NCBI GenBank assembly: GCA_964423785.1
Contig: CAYRGZ010000001.1
Span: forward strand, 1 to 64,000
Length of the DNA stretch: 64,000 bases
Direction: 5' to 3'
DNA from: S012-135 sp964423785
GTDB taxonomy: Bacteria > Desulfobacterota > Desulfobulbia > Desulfobulbales > S012-135
Positions 18,189 to 27,015 of this stretch are shown one piece after another (positions within the stretch are counted from its first letter, which is position 1; every line of letters starts with the position of its first letter). The notes under the pieces are model-generated. The model was given only the letters and a program-made list of their open reading frames with translations. It did not search any database and was not told the DNA's origin. The translations under genes were made by a program, and so were the position numbers.

Positions 18189-19326
18189 TCTTGGCTAGAT
18201 GCTCGGCGATGATTCGGTTGCCGATGCTGTTGACGTGGCAAAAGTCTATGAAAATGTTGTCTTTTTTGTCGTCGAAGATGTGAGTGAGATCGTAGGCCGC
18301 CATCCCCTGTGCCCGGAGTTCCGCCACCACCTCTTGGAGCAGGGGATAGCCCACCGTAAAGGCCTTGTCCATCAGCGGTGAGTTCTTGTCGTTCAACGCA
18401 GCCACCTCGGCCAGGTCAGCGGTGCGGTGGGTGAAGTTGCCGGTGAAGAAGTTAGGCTGCAGGCAGCAGTAGAAACGGAACCCGTACTGGTCGGCCAGGC
18501 GTTGCATCGCTTCAATGTTGCGGCGATAGATGGCGGCGGTCTGGCGGGCCTTGGCCGCCACGTTGGCGTCATCCTGCATGTTTGGCGGCACTAATCGCTT
18601 GCGCTTGAGCTGTTTGCGTTTGATCGTTTTGTAGATGTTGCGCGGCAATACCATCTCCTTGAGCCGTTTGATGCGGTATTCCCATTCCTGTTTCTTGGCG
18701 CTCGAAAACATCACCCCTTGTGGATTGTCGAAATAGATCCCCTGTAAGATGTCGTTGACCCCGTCATAGACCACGACGATGTCGGGTCGGACGCCGTTGT
18801 TCAGCTCCCACTCCAGTCGCGCCAACTCCTGGGTCGAGTTGACTGAGGTGACGCCGGCGTTGAGGACGGCAAATTTGTGTGGTTGCAACTCGTCGTTGAG
18901 CCGACTGGCGAGCAAGGAGGCCACGGTGAACTCGTCCGGTACCTCGGCGCAGTGGATGGTGGAGCCACCGAGGAGCAGCACCGTGGTCACGCCTGGATCG
19001 AAAGGGGGGTAGCGGTTGATAGTTCGGCGGTAGGTGCTTTTGCCGAGGCGGTCGGTGTGGAAGTAGGTGCCCTGGTATTCCTTGGGGAAGACGAGGATCG
19101 TCCCCTCCGGGGTCACCCAGCCGCCGGGCGGCTGGAATTGGGCAAAGCTCTCCGACAGGAACGCTTCGGAAAAGTACGGCTCGTTGATGTAGGCCGAACT
19201 GGTGAGGCGTTCCGGATAGTTCTCGTAGGGTTTGGGGTTGTATGGAAACAGGACCCCATAGACCATGTCGACCAGATAGTAGAGGGCGATGGTGATGGCG
19301 GCGATGATGCAGATGTTCTTTTTCAT
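18139..19326 (-). CDS. Membrane-anchored SGNH hydrolase-like protein
   Basis: 395 residues with an N-terminal membrane helix (5-26). Block I is VLLLGGSTIHCAEVPDEFTV (Ser122), followed by NAGVTSVNSTQELARLEWEL, VVYDGVNDIL and the C-terminal FIDFCHVNSIGNRIIAEHLA (Asp/His). The basic stretch KRKQLKRKR near residue 235 is unusual for the family. The start overlaps the stop of the next SGNH gene upstream (ATGA). It is last in a seven-gene minus-strand operon that includes the carbamoyltransferase, so it probably handles an ester on the carbamoylated glycan. Confidence 0.8.
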   Translation of the reverse strand: MKKNICIIAAITIALYYLVDMVYGVLFPYNPKPYENYPERLTSSAYINEPYFSEAFLSESFAQFQPPGGWVTPEGTILVFPKEYQGTYFHTDRLGKSTYRRTINRYPPFDPGVTTVLLLGGSTIHCAEVPDEFTVASLLASRLNDELQPHKFAVLNAGVTSVNSTQELARLEWELNNGVRPDIVVVYDGVNDILQGIYFDNPQGVMFSSAKKQEWEYRIKRLKEMVLPRNIYKTIKRKQLKRKRLVPPNMQDDANVAAKARQTAAIYRRNIEAMQRLADQYGFRFYCCLQPNFFTGNFTHRTADLAEVAALNDKNSPLMDKAFTVGYPLLQEVVAELRAQGMAAYDLTHIFDDKKDNIFIDFCHVNSIGNRIIAEHLAKIIAAGAPPAIHQRSAP

Positions 19327-20339
19327 GGCTGATCGTCGTGCATGAGGGAAGCGAGTCGGGCGGCGATTTTGGTGTGCCCCGAGGCCCGCAGATGATCATC
19401 GACGAGAAAGTAATCGTCCGGAGTGAGAAAGGTGGCGGTATCGAGGGTCGCTGTTCTGTCGGCCCGCTCTGTACGGAGGAGAACCTCTCGGAGCGCGGCG
19501 ATGAAGCGGCCGTCGTTGTGGGGCTGGTCGTTGGTTTCGAAGACGATGAGCCGTGGCGCTTCGTCCCATGCCTGGAACCAATCGAGGATGCGGACAAAAA
19601 GCGCCGCCTCCTCATGGTCGGTGATTTCGTCTTCTTGGGGAGAGAAGAACAGCTCCCGGATCGGAAAGCGAAGCATGGCGGGCAAAAGACGCAGGGTGTA
19701 TTTGCCGAAAAAGTATTGCTGCCGCTGTCGGTAGTTTTGGTAGATCCGGTCGAATTCCGCTGGGCTTGAGACCGGCAGGCGGTGGTCGTTTTCCTCAAAG
19801 CTTTTGTTTTCCGGATAATCGTTGGCGCAGTACTGGATGACCAACACGCGCAGGTTGCTTCGGTCGGCCCGTTGCAAGAGGAGCAGCTCCCGTGCCGTGC
19901 CGTAGGACGATACCCCAAGATTGAGAACCTTTTTACCTGTCATTCGTTCCAGGACTTGGGCAAAAGTCTCCACTTGCCCAACCCCCCAACCCATGGCGTA
20001 GGAATCGCCCAGCACGATGACCTCTGGTGCGGCGAGAGACTCCTCGTCGTCCCGTACGCCCAGGGAGTTGATCCGGAGTTCGGTGGCGAATTCCAGATTG
20101 ACGAAGGAACAGTCGCCCGGCCGTAAAGTATAGGCCAGCTCCTTGTCGTAGCGGGCGCAGGCCGGATCGACCTGGGGAATATTGCGGTCGTAGGCAGTGT
20201 AGTAATGGCGGATCCCAGCGAGAAAGGGGTGTGGCGCCCGGTTGGGGTGGCGGTAGAGATAGCTGCAAAGCCATTCGCTGCCGGCAAGGATGGCGGCGAT
20301 GACGAGGAAATTCACGACAATGACCTTGGCCCAGCCCAT
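19323..20339 (-). CDS. Membrane-anchored SGNH hydrolase-like protein
   Basis: 338 residues; N-terminal helix (about 5-22: VIVVNFLVIAAILAGSEWL), then a periplasmic domain with block I VIVLGDSYAMGWGVGQVETF, block II-like NLGVSSYGTARELLL, QYCANDYPENKSF, and a C-terminal DDYFLVDDHLRASGHTKIAA catalytic Asp/His block. ATG at 20339 lies 2 bp after the stop of the upstream GT2 gene. Of the three SGNH proteins here it has the most canonical GDSY motif. Hydrolysis versus acyl transfer cannot be distinguished. Confidence 0.8.
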   Translation of the reverse strand: MGWAKVIVVNFLVIAAILAGSEWLCSYLYRHPNRAPHPFLAGIRHYYTAYDRNIPQVDPACARYDKELAYTLRPGDCSFVNLEFATELRINSLGVRDDEESLAAPEVIVLGDSYAMGWGVGQVETFAQVLERMTGKKVLNLGVSSYGTARELLLLQRADRSNLRVLVIQYCANDYPENKSFEENDHRLPVSSPAEFDRIYQNYRQRQQYFFGKYTLRLLPAMLRFPIRELFFSPQEDEITDHEEAALFVRILDWFQAWDEAPRLIVFETNDQPHNDGRFIAALREVLLRTERADRTATLDTATFLTPDDYFLVDDHLRASGHTKIAARLASLMHDDQP

Positions 20340-20341
20340 GA

Positions 20342-21217
20342 TCAGCGCCTGTTTCGTACTATGGTCCCGATTGTGGCCAGCCATCGCGCCGGCAGGGAAG
20401 GGACGGCCAAGCTGGCGGCCAGGCTCCTGGCCAACAGTCTGGCCTTGTCCCGGTTAGCTGTTTCCTGGAGCGGGCTCGGTACCGTGCCGTCGCCGACAAA
20501 GGCAAGGGCGAGGACGTGGGCCTGGAAGGTACGGTCGGCCTGGCGGTCGAGGCGGTTGTAATAGGTGGGCGGGGTGTCGCGGAAGACGAGGAGCTTGGCG
20601 CCCAGGTTCCAGGCCGAGCCGACCGCGGCGAGCCGCAGCCACAGTTCGTAATCCTCGGCCATGTGGAGGGATTCGTTGAACAAACCGGATCGGTCCAGCA
20701 TGCTACGCCGAATGAGGACCGAGGAGACGATAAACGGATTTTCCCGTACCAGGAGACGGTAAGGGATGTGGCGATCGTTGGCCTTGCGGCCGGTGAAATA
20801 GGCTGGCGTGCTCTGGAAATCGAACGGGTGCCGGGGATCCCAGCGGTAGGCGTTGGTTCCAACCAAGGCGCAGTCGGGATGACGGGCCATGAAGGCTACC
20901 TGGCGTTCGAGTTTTTCCGGCAGCCATCGGTCATCGTCGTCGAGAAAGGCGACGAACTCGCCGCTGCCTGCCCGGATGCCGCGGTTGCGGGGGCCGGCCG
21001 GAGCGCCGTGGTGGGGGCCGGGCAGGTAGCGGAAGCGCTTATCGGCCAGAAACGGGGCCACCGCTTGGCGAGTGGCCTCGGTTTCGCCGTCCTCGGTAAT
21101 CCAGCAGGTAAAGTGCGGATAGGTCTGGTCGCGCACCGAGGCCAGGGCTTCGCACAGAATGGCCGGCCGTTTGTAGGTGGGCACCACCACGTCGATATGG
21201 ATCGGTGCGCCACTCAT
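20342..21217 (-). CDS. Glycosyltransferase family 2
   Basis: 291-residue GT-A enzyme: IDVVVPTYKRPAILCEALAS, GPRNRGIRAGSGEFVAFLDD-DDRW (metal motif) and HMAEDYELWLRLAAVGSAW as the catalytic-base region. The start is the ATG in an ATGA overlap with the upstream GT9 gene; a longer in-frame extension to 21352 lies within that gene. It belongs to the carbamoyltransferase operon and probably adds a sugar to the same glycan. Donor unknown. Confidence 0.85.
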   Translation of the reverse strand: MSGAPIHIDVVVPTYKRPAILCEALASVRDQTYPHFTCWITEDGETEATRQAVAPFLADKRFRYLPGPHHGAPAGPRNRGIRAGSGEFVAFLDDDDRWLPEKLERQVAFMARHPDCALVGTNAYRWDPRHPFDFQSTPAYFTGRKANDRHIPYRLLVRENPFIVSSVLIRRSMLDRSGLFNESLHMAEDYELWLRLAAVGSAWNLGAKLLVFRDTPPTYYNRLDRQADRTFQAHVLALAFVGDGTVPSPLQETANRDKARLLARSLAASLAVPSLPARWLATIGTIVRNRR

Positions 21218-22368
21218 TGGTGTTTTCCGGCCGGGGCGGCGGCTTGGGTTCGGTCCAGGAGCTCGGCCGCGGCAGCGACGACGCGGTCGGCTGGCAGGGT
21301 GGCCAGACAGCGGCTTTCCCTGCCGTCGCCGTTGCAGCCGGTCCGGCAGCAAGGAACACAGGGCGCATCGCCTTGGACGACGCGGTGCTTGGGGCCCCGC
21401 GGCGCCCAGGTGCGGGGTGAGGAGGGGCCGTAAATCGTCACCGTCGGGGTGGCCACGGCGGCGGCAATGTGGGGCCCGGCGCTATCGACACTGATGAGGA
21501 GATCACACTGTTCGAGCAGAGCGGCATACGTGCCGAGGCTGGTGGTTCCGGCAAGGTTATGAACCCGGCCGCGGCACCGTGCTTGGAGGCGTTCCGCCCG
21601 TGGATGCTCGGCCTTTGTGCCGCAGAGGACGACGGCGGCATCCAGATTGGCTTGGAGCTGGTCGATGCAGGCGGCGAAGTTATCTTCGCTCCACTCCTTG
21701 TACGGCCAGAGGGAAAAAGGCTGGATGGCGATGAGCGGTCGCCGTGTCGCTATGCCATGCTGCTCGAGAAGATCGCGCGCCGTTTGCCGGTAGGGGGCCG
21801 GATCGAGAAGGGGGCGATCGTTTGTGGCCGGCCGGCAGCCGAAGGCGCCAAGGAGCTGCAGGTTGTAGTCGAGGATATGGGTGTGCGGCGTGGAATCCGG
21901 GATGATGAGATGCTGGAAGCAGGCATTGCGTAGGAATTCGCCGGCCTCGAAGTAGGCGATGCGGTGGGGAGCGCCGGAAAGGCGGGCCAGGAGCGCTCCC
22001 CGGGTGCCGGTTCTGAGATCCACCACCCAGTCGAACCGTTGGCGGCGTAAGATCCGGGCCAGGGCGACGGTCTGGCGCAGTTCGCCGATTCCCCGTTGTG
22101 GGGCTACGCTGTAGACCGCTTCCAGCAACGGGCAGCAGCGGGCCAGTTCGGTGGCCTTGTCCCGCACCAGCATGGCGACCCGGACATCGGCAAACGATTC
22201 CTGAACCGCGGCCACCAGGGGCAGGCTGAGAACGACGTCGCCGATGTCGCCGAGTTGGATGAGCAGTACCCTCTTGGGCGGCTTCGCCGGTTGCGAGCCT
22301 TTCACAAACATACCGGCTTGTCCCCGTGTTGTCACCGGTGCCGCCGCTCCGCCTCCCACCAGGTTCAT
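21214..22368 (-). CDS. Glycosyltransferase family 9 (heptosyltransferase-like)
   Basis: 384-residue GT-B enzyme with VLLIQLGDIGDVVLSLPLVA at the start of the fold, the donor site SVDSAGPHIAAAVATPTVTI-YGPSSP, and the family's Cys-rich segment (CVPCCRTGC, then C). The first 30 residues are low complexity. ATG at 22368 lies 2 bp after the carbamoyltransferase stop. It is the second of three GT9 enzymes in the region; the other two match WaaC- and WaaF-like positions, so this may be WaaQ-like or use another donor. Confidence 0.85.
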   Translation of the reverse strand: MNLVGGGAAAPVTTRGQAGMFVKGSQPAKPPKRVLLIQLGDIGDVVLSLPLVAAVQESFADVRVAMLVRDKATELARCCPLLEAVYSVAPQRGIGELRQTVALARILRRQRFDWVVDLRTGTRGALLARLSGAPHRIAYFEAGEFLRNACFQHLIIPDSTPHTHILDYNLQLLGAFGCRPATNDRPLLDPAPYRQTARDLLEQHGIATRRPLIAIQPFSLWPYKEWSEDNFAACIDQLQANLDAAVVLCGTKAEHPRAERLQARCRGRVHNLAGTTSLGTYAALLEQCDLLISVDSAGPHIAAAVATPTVTIYGPSSPRTWAPRGPKHRVVQGDAPCVPCCRTGCNGDGRESRCLATLPADRVVAAAAELLDRTQAAAPAGKHQ

Positions 22369-22370
22369 GC

Positions 22371-24230
22371 TCAGTCGAGTTCGTAGGTCTCCTGCCACCG
22401 CTCCGTCTCGTTCCAGGCCGGTTGCCGCCGCTTGTCGAAGAGGTGGTTGTTGATCACCAGCCAGTCCATCTCGGTGCGCATGAAGCATCGGTAGGCATCT
22501 TCCGGCGTGCAGACGATGGGCTCGCCGCGCACGTTGAAACTGGTGTTGACGATCACCCCGTAGCCGGTCAGATCTTTGAATGTGCGGATGAGGCGCCAGT
22601 AGCGAGGATTGGTCTCCCGGTGTACGGTCTGGATGCGCGCCGTGTAGTCGACGTGGGTGACGGCCGGAATGTCGGAGCGCAGATGGTACAGGCGTTCGTA
22701 AAGGCCCATCTCGTCGTAGCCGTCGGGTAGGGGGTTACGGCGTTCTTGTCGCACCGTGTCGATGAGGAGCATGTAGGGAGAGGGACCGGAAAGATCGAAG
22801 TATTCCGCTACGTCCTCGGCCAGCACCGACGGGGCGAAGGGCCGGAACCCTTCCCGGTACTTGATCTTCAGGTTGAGTTTTTTTTGCATGTCCGGCCGGC
22901 GGGCGTCGCCGAGGATGCTGCGGTTGCCAAGCGCCCGCGGGCCGTATTCCATGCGGCCCTGGAACCAGCCGACCACCTGGCCGTCGGCGAGTAGTTGGGC
23001 CACGCGGCCAAAGAGGTCGTCGTCGGCGAGCCGTTCCGCCACTGCCCGGTAACGGCGGATGGTGCGCTCAATATCGATGTCAGAAAACGCCGGGCCGAGA
23101 TAGCTGCCGGCCATGGCGTCGGAGTGGCCGGGCTGGCGCGGTTGCTCCTGCCAGATGTGGTGGGCGGCAAAAGCGGCTCCCAGGGCCCCGCCGGCATCGC
23201 CGGCCGCTGGCTGGATCCAGAGATCGTCGAAGATGGCTGCCCGCCGCAGCTTACCATTGGCGACGCAGTTGAGGGCGACGCCGCCGGCCATTACCAGATT
23301 ACTGGCGCCGGTAAGCCGACGGGCGGTCTTGGCCATGCGCAGGACGGCCTCTTCGGTTACCTGCTGGACCGCCAGGGCCATGTCCATGTACGGCTGGTCG
23401 AGGTCGGATTCCGGCTCACGACGCGGGATACCGAACAACCGCTCCCAGCGTTCGTTGTGGCACATCTTGAGGCCGGTGGCGTAATCGAAGTACTCCATGT
23501 TGCAGAGCAGGGAGCCGTCGTCTCGCAAGTCGATCAACTCATCAAGGATGTGCTTCTTGAAACGGGCCACCCGTTCGCCGTCGTTGCCGTAGGGGGCCAG
23601 GCCCATGAGTTTGTACTCGCCGCTGTTGACTTTGAAACCGCAGTAGTAGGTAAAGGCGGAGTAGAGCAGCCCGAGAGAGTGGGGAAAGTTGAGCTGCTGC
23701 AGCAGGGTGATGCAGTTGCCCTGGCCGTGGCCGATGGTGGTGGTGGCCCATTCGCCGACCCCATCGATGGTGAGGATGGCCGCCTCCTCGAATGGCGAGG
23801 GGAAGAAGGCGCTGGCGGCATGGGAAAGATGGTGCTCCGGAAAGAGCAGGGGCGGGCGGCGACGGAGCCAGCCACCGGCGATGGTTTCGACTTCCTCCCA
23901 GACCATTTTGCGCATGAAGAGCTTTTCCTTGATCCAGACCGGCATGGCGGACAGGAAGCTGGTCAGGCCACGGGGCGCAAAAGCGTGATAGGTTTCCAGG
24001 AGACGCTCGAACTTTAGGTACGGTTTGTCGTAAAAGGCGATGGCCGCAAGGTCGGAGATATCAACCCCGCCTTCCTCCAGGACGTACTGTACCGCCCGGG
24101 CCGGAAAGGAAGCGTCGTGCTTCTTACGGCTGAAGCGTTCCTCGTGGGCCGCGGCGCAAATCTGTCCGTCCACGAGCAAGGCGGCGGCGCTGTCGTGGTA
24201 GAAGGCGGAAATGCCGAGAATGGCGCTCAT
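22371..24230 (-). CDS. Carbamoyltransferase (NodU/CmcH/SxtI family)
   Basis: 619-residue cytoplasmic enzyme that transfers carbamoyl from carbamoyl phosphate to a hydroxyl. The N-terminal Kae1-like ATPase domain has GISAFYHDSAAALLVDG and PEHHLSHAASAFFPSPFEEA (His 133/134/137) with LTIDGVGEW. The C-terminal domain has QGRMEYGPRALGNRSILGDA, KYREGFRPFAPSVL, and VNTSFNVRGEPIVCTPEDA. All family motifs are present and the length is normal. It is followed by GT9 and GT2 genes and preceded by DUF5989 and SxtJ genes, with repeat R2 upstream. The acceptor is likely a sugar of the surface glycan (as NodU acts on Nod factor). Confidence 0.93.
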   Translation of the reverse strand: MSAILGISAFYHDSAAALLVDGQICAAAHEERFSRKKHDASFPARAVQYVLEEGGVDISDLAAIAFYDKPYLKFERLLETYHAFAPRGLTSFLSAMPVWIKEKLFMRKMVWEEVETIAGGWLRRRPPLLFPEHHLSHAASAFFPSPFEEAAILTIDGVGEWATTTIGHGQGNCITLLQQLNFPHSLGLLYSAFTYYCGFKVNSGEYKLMGLAPYGNDGERVARFKKHILDELIDLRDDGSLLCNMEYFDYATGLKMCHNERWERLFGIPRREPESDLDQPYMDMALAVQQVTEEAVLRMAKTARRLTGASNLVMAGGVALNCVANGKLRRAAIFDDLWIQPAAGDAGGALGAAFAAHHIWQEQPRQPGHSDAMAGSYLGPAFSDIDIERTIRRYRAVAERLADDDLFGRVAQLLADGQVVGWFQGRMEYGPRALGNRSILGDARRPDMQKKLNLKIKYREGFRPFAPSVLAEDVAEYFDLSGPSPYMLLIDTVRQERRNPLPDGYDEMGLYERLYHLRSDIPAVTHVDYTARIQTVHRETNPRYWRLIRTFKDLTGYGVIVNTSFNVRGEPIVCTPEDAYRCFMRTEMDWLVINNHLFDKRRQPAWNETERWQETYELD

Positions 24231-24251
24231 GGAAAATGCTCTTTAAGATAT

Positions 24252-24350
24252 GATGAACCCGTAAAAAGCCGCAGTCGGTGCAGGCCTGACACGATAATTT
24301 AATGGGTTACACCGTGAACTCGATAGAATCGCATTGCTTGCGATTCTATC
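24252..24350 (+). repeat. Dispersed hairpin repeat, copy R2
   Basis: 99 bp between the carbamoyltransferase and DUF5989 genes. It ends in a perfect 12-bp hairpin, GATAGAATCGCA / TGCGATTCTATC (24322-24333, 24339-24350). Compared with R1 both arms carry matched substitutions, so pairing is kept. The right end overlaps the stop codon of the DUF5989 gene. Confidence 0.85.
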
Positions 24351-24498
24351 AAAACAGGGTGTAAACGAACGGAGCGATGGCCGAACCGCTCGTGAAGACG
24401 ATGAGCACCCCGAAGAGCAGCATGGTGAGGATGATGGGAAGCAGCCAGAATTTTTTGCGGACTTTCAAAAAGCCCCACAGGTCTTTGAAAAATTGCAT
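24349..24498 (-). CDS. DUF5989 (SxtK-like) small membrane protein
   Basis: 49-residue protein: a basic amphipathic start (MQFFKDLWGFLKVRKKFW), one membrane helix (LLPIILTMLLFGVLIVF) and a short tail. This matches DUF5989 proteins found next to carbamoyltransferases and SxtJ. Function unknown; it may anchor or guide the soluble carbamoyltransferase to a membrane-bound acceptor (inference). Its stop codon TGA lies on the edge of repeat R2. The start is 19 bp after the SxtJ stop. Confidence 0.75.
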   Translation of the reverse strand: MQFFKDLWGFLKVRKKFWLLPIILTMLLFGVLIVFTSGSAIAPFVYTLF

Positions 24499-24516
24499 GG
24501 TGTCGTATGTGTTCGG

Positions 24517-24900
24517 TTAAAAGGGGTGTTCCAGATCTTTTTTTTCAAAGCGATGGTTGCGTTCCACAAAGGCGGTCAACGACGATCCCTGCTTGAAATT
24601 GTCGCGCTGCATGGCGTCGGTGGCCCAAAACCGGCGTACGGCGCCGATGGGGGTGACGATCAGGAAAAAGACCACGCTTAAGAGAACCTTGGACATCACC
24701 GTACCGAGGGCGTGGGAGAATCCGAACCAGAGTTTTGCCGCTGGCCGGAACACAGGCGGCCAAGTCATGGTGACCACCAGCAAGGCGATGGCGGCAAGCA
24801 AAGCCCCCCGGTTGCCGGTGGCCAGGTTGACGAGCAGGCAAAAGAGGGTCAGAGCCAGGCCGGTATCCTTGGCCTGGATATTGGGATCGGTTGGCTTCAT
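24517..24900 (-). CDS. SxtJ family membrane protein
   Basis: 127 residues, three predicted helices: TGLALTLFCLLVNLATG, GALLAAIALLVVTMTWPPVF, and VLLSVVFFLIVTPIGAVRRF. A C-terminal tail, SLTAFVERNHRFEKKDLEHPF (shown in part: ERNHRFEKKDLEHPF), is typical of SxtJ, named from the saxitoxin cluster where it neighbours the carbamoyltransferase SxtI. ATG at 24900 has no strong ribosome site; a longer frame to 24948 is less likely. It is first gene of the carbamoyltransferase operon, with two repeat copies upstream. Function is not established for the family. Confidence 0.75.
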   Translation of the reverse strand: MKPTDPNIQAKDTGLALTLFCLLVNLATGNRGALLAAIALLVVTMTWPPVFRPAAKLWFGFSHALGTVMSKVLLSVVFFLIVTPIGAVRRFWATDAMQRDNFKQGSSLTAFVERNHRFEKKDLEHPF

Positions 24901-24966
24901 GGTTGTGGAATGCGGGGATCGGGAAAAGGGTGTTGCGCACCCACCCATCGCCGGTCAGTCAAAACG

Positions 24967-25067
24967 GATGAACCCGTAAAAACGCGCAGTCGGCCCAGGC
25001 CTGACACGATAATTCAAAAAGGTACAAAATGTAAGCTCGATGGAATCGCACTTTTTGCGGTTCCATC
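24967..25067 (+). repeat. Dispersed hairpin repeat, copy R3
   Basis: 101 bp with the shared core and a 12-bp hairpin, GATGGAATCGCA / TGCGGTTCCATC (25039-25067), which has one G-T wobble. It is one of two direct copies filling the gap between SxtJ and msbA. Confidence 0.85.
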
Positions 25068-25139
25068 AAAATGCGAAACAGCAATTTTAATCGATGCCGG
25101 CAGGAAATCAAGCGAAATACGTGGCGTGGCCAGCAACTT

Positions 25140-25240
25140 GATGAACCCGTAAAAACGCGCAGTCGGTCCAGGCCTGACACGGTAATTCAAAGGGTTACAA
25201 AGCGCGAACTCGATGAAATCGCTCTGTTTGCGATGTCATC
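25140..25240 (+). repeat. Dispersed hairpin repeat, copy R4
   Basis: 101 bp, in direct orientation to R3 and 72 bp after it. The hairpin arms GATGAAATCGC / GCGATGTCATC carry one mismatch. It ends 24 bp before the msbA stop codon, so it would lie in the msbA 3' untranslated region. Apart from R3 and R4 the 24901-25264 gap shows no gene. Confidence 0.85.
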
Positions 25241-25264
25241 AAACTCGGTCGCGTTTCCCAGGGG

Positions 25265-27007
25265 TTACTGCAAAGACTGGAGGGAGGCGTAAATACCGTC
25301 GATGGCCAATAACGTTTCGTGGGTGCCCTCTTCGGCGATGCGGCCATCCTGGATGACCACGATGCGGTCGGCGCTCTTGATGGTGGACAGCCGGTGGGCG
25401 ATCACCAGGGTGGTACGGTTCTGCATCAGGATCTCCAGGGCCTTTTGGACCTCGCGTTCTGACTCGGTGTCGAGTGCCGAGGTGGCCTCGTCCAGGATCA
25501 GGATCGGCGCGTCCTTGAGTAAGGCGCGGGCGATGGACAGGCGCTGCTGCTGGCCGCCGGAGAGCCGGGCGCCGGACTCACCGATCACCGTGTCGAAGCC
25601 TTGCGGCAGGGCCATGATGAAGTCGTAGGCATTGGCAGCCTTGGCGGCGGCGATGATTTCTTCCATGGGCCGGTCCGGGTCGCCGTAGGCGATATTATTT
25701 TTCACCGTATCGTTGAACAGGATGGTTTGCTGGGTGACTATGGCGATCTGCCGCCGCAGGGATTTGACGGTCACATCGCGGATGTCGTGGCCGTCGATGC
25801 GGATGGCGCCGCCGGTGACATCGAAAAAGCGTGGAATCAGGTTGGCGATGGTGGTCTTGCCGCCGCCGCTTGGTCCCACCAAGGCGACCACCTCTCCCCG
25901 GTTGATGACGAGGTCGATGCCGCGTAACACTTCGGTTTTGCCGTCGTAGCTGAACCGAACCTGGTCGAATTCGATCCGGTCGTGGAAGGGAGGCAGGTCC
26001 TCGGCGTTCGGTTTGTCGGTGATATCAGGTTCGATATCCAGGAGCCCGAAGATGCGGCCGGCGGCGGCCATCCCTTGCTGCACCGGGCTGTTGATGTTGG
26101 CCACTCCCTTGATGGGGTCGTAAATCATAATGAGCGCGGTGAGAAAAGCGATGAAGCTGCCCGGGGTCGAATCGCCGGCGATCACCTGATGGCCGCCGTA
26201 CCAGATCACCGCCGCCATGGCCAGGCCACCGATGAATTCCATGGTGGGGTGTTGCAGGCTATTGATGCGGATGTCCCGGACGATTACGCTGAACAAATCG
26301 TCCACTGTGTGGGAGAACCGTTTCGCTTCGTATTCCTCCATGCCGAAGGCCTTGACGATCCGGTGGCCGGTGATGGTTTCATGCAGCAGGTTGGAAACCC
26401 GGGCCACGGTCTGCTGGTTGGTGATGGAGAGCTTGCGGAACTTGCGGCCGAAATGGGCCACGGGGATGGCGGCGAGCGGCAAGACCAGCAGCGACAGGAG
26501 GGCCAGTTTCCAGTTCAGGTAGAAGATGACCCCCAGAAGGCCGACTACCTGAAAGGCATCTTTGAGCACCCCCACCAGGGCGCGCGACACAGCCATCTGG
26601 ATAAGGGTGGCGTCGTTGACCACCCGGGCGATGAGTTCGCCGGTCGGGGTGTGATGGAAAAAGGAGATCGGCAGGGCGTGGATGTGGTTGAAAACCTGTT
26701 TTCGCAGGTCCCGGACGATGGCCTGGCCGGTGGTGTCGAGGATGGAGGTGTAGAGATAGTAGAAGACTCCCTTGAGGAGAAAAACGCCGATCAAGGCCGC
26801 CGGTAGCAGGTTGAGCATGAAGGCGTCCTTGTTGATGAAGATCTTGTCGATGAGTGGCTTGATGATGTAGGCCTGCACCGATCCCATGGCCGACACCAGG
26901 ACCATACTGATCATGGAGATGATCAGCTGGCGGCGGTAGGGCCGCACCAGCGCAAAAATCCGCTTGATGAGGGTGCGGTCGCGTATGGGAACGAGCGGCG
27001 ATTCCAT
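25265..27007 (-). CDS. msbA: Lipid A export ATP-binding/permease protein MsbA
   Basis: 580-residue ABC half-transporter that flips lipid A-core across the inner membrane. Six helices lie within about 20-300. The nucleotide-binding domain has Walker A GPSGGGKTT, Q-loop VTQQTILFND, signature LSGGQQQR, Walker B ILILDEATSALD and the H-loop VIAHRLST. Length matches MsbA (about 580). ATG at 27007 lies 8 bp after the waaF stop; the longer frame to 27124 is inside waaF. The waaF-msbA pair sits between repeats R3/R4 and the oppositely oriented R5-R7. Confidence 0.92.
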   Translation of the reverse strand: MESPLVPIRDRTLIKRIFALVRPYRRQLIISMISMVLVSAMGSVQAYIIKPLIDKIFINKDAFMLNLLPAALIGVFLLKGVFYYLYTSILDTTGQAIVRDLRKQVFNHIHALPISFFHHTPTGELIARVVNDATLIQMAVSRALVGVLKDAFQVVGLLGVIFYLNWKLALLSLLVLPLAAIPVAHFGRKFRKLSITNQQTVARVSNLLHETITGHRIVKAFGMEEYEAKRFSHTVDDLFSVIVRDIRINSLQHPTMEFIGGLAMAAVIWYGGHQVIAGDSTPGSFIAFLTALIMIYDPIKGVANINSPVQQGMAAAGRIFGLLDIEPDITDKPNAEDLPPFHDRIEFDQVRFSYDGKTEVLRGIDLVINRGEVVALVGPSGGGKTTIANLIPRFFDVTGGAIRIDGHDIRDVTVKSLRRQIAIVTQQTILFNDTVKNNIAYGDPDRPMEEIIAAAKAANAYDFIMALPQGFDTVIGESGARLSGGQQQRLSIARALLKDAPILILDEATSALDTESEREVQKALEILMQNRTTLVIAHRLSTIKSADRIVVIQDGRIAEEGTHETLLAIDGIYASLQSLQ

Positions 27008-27015
27008 AGTCGAGA

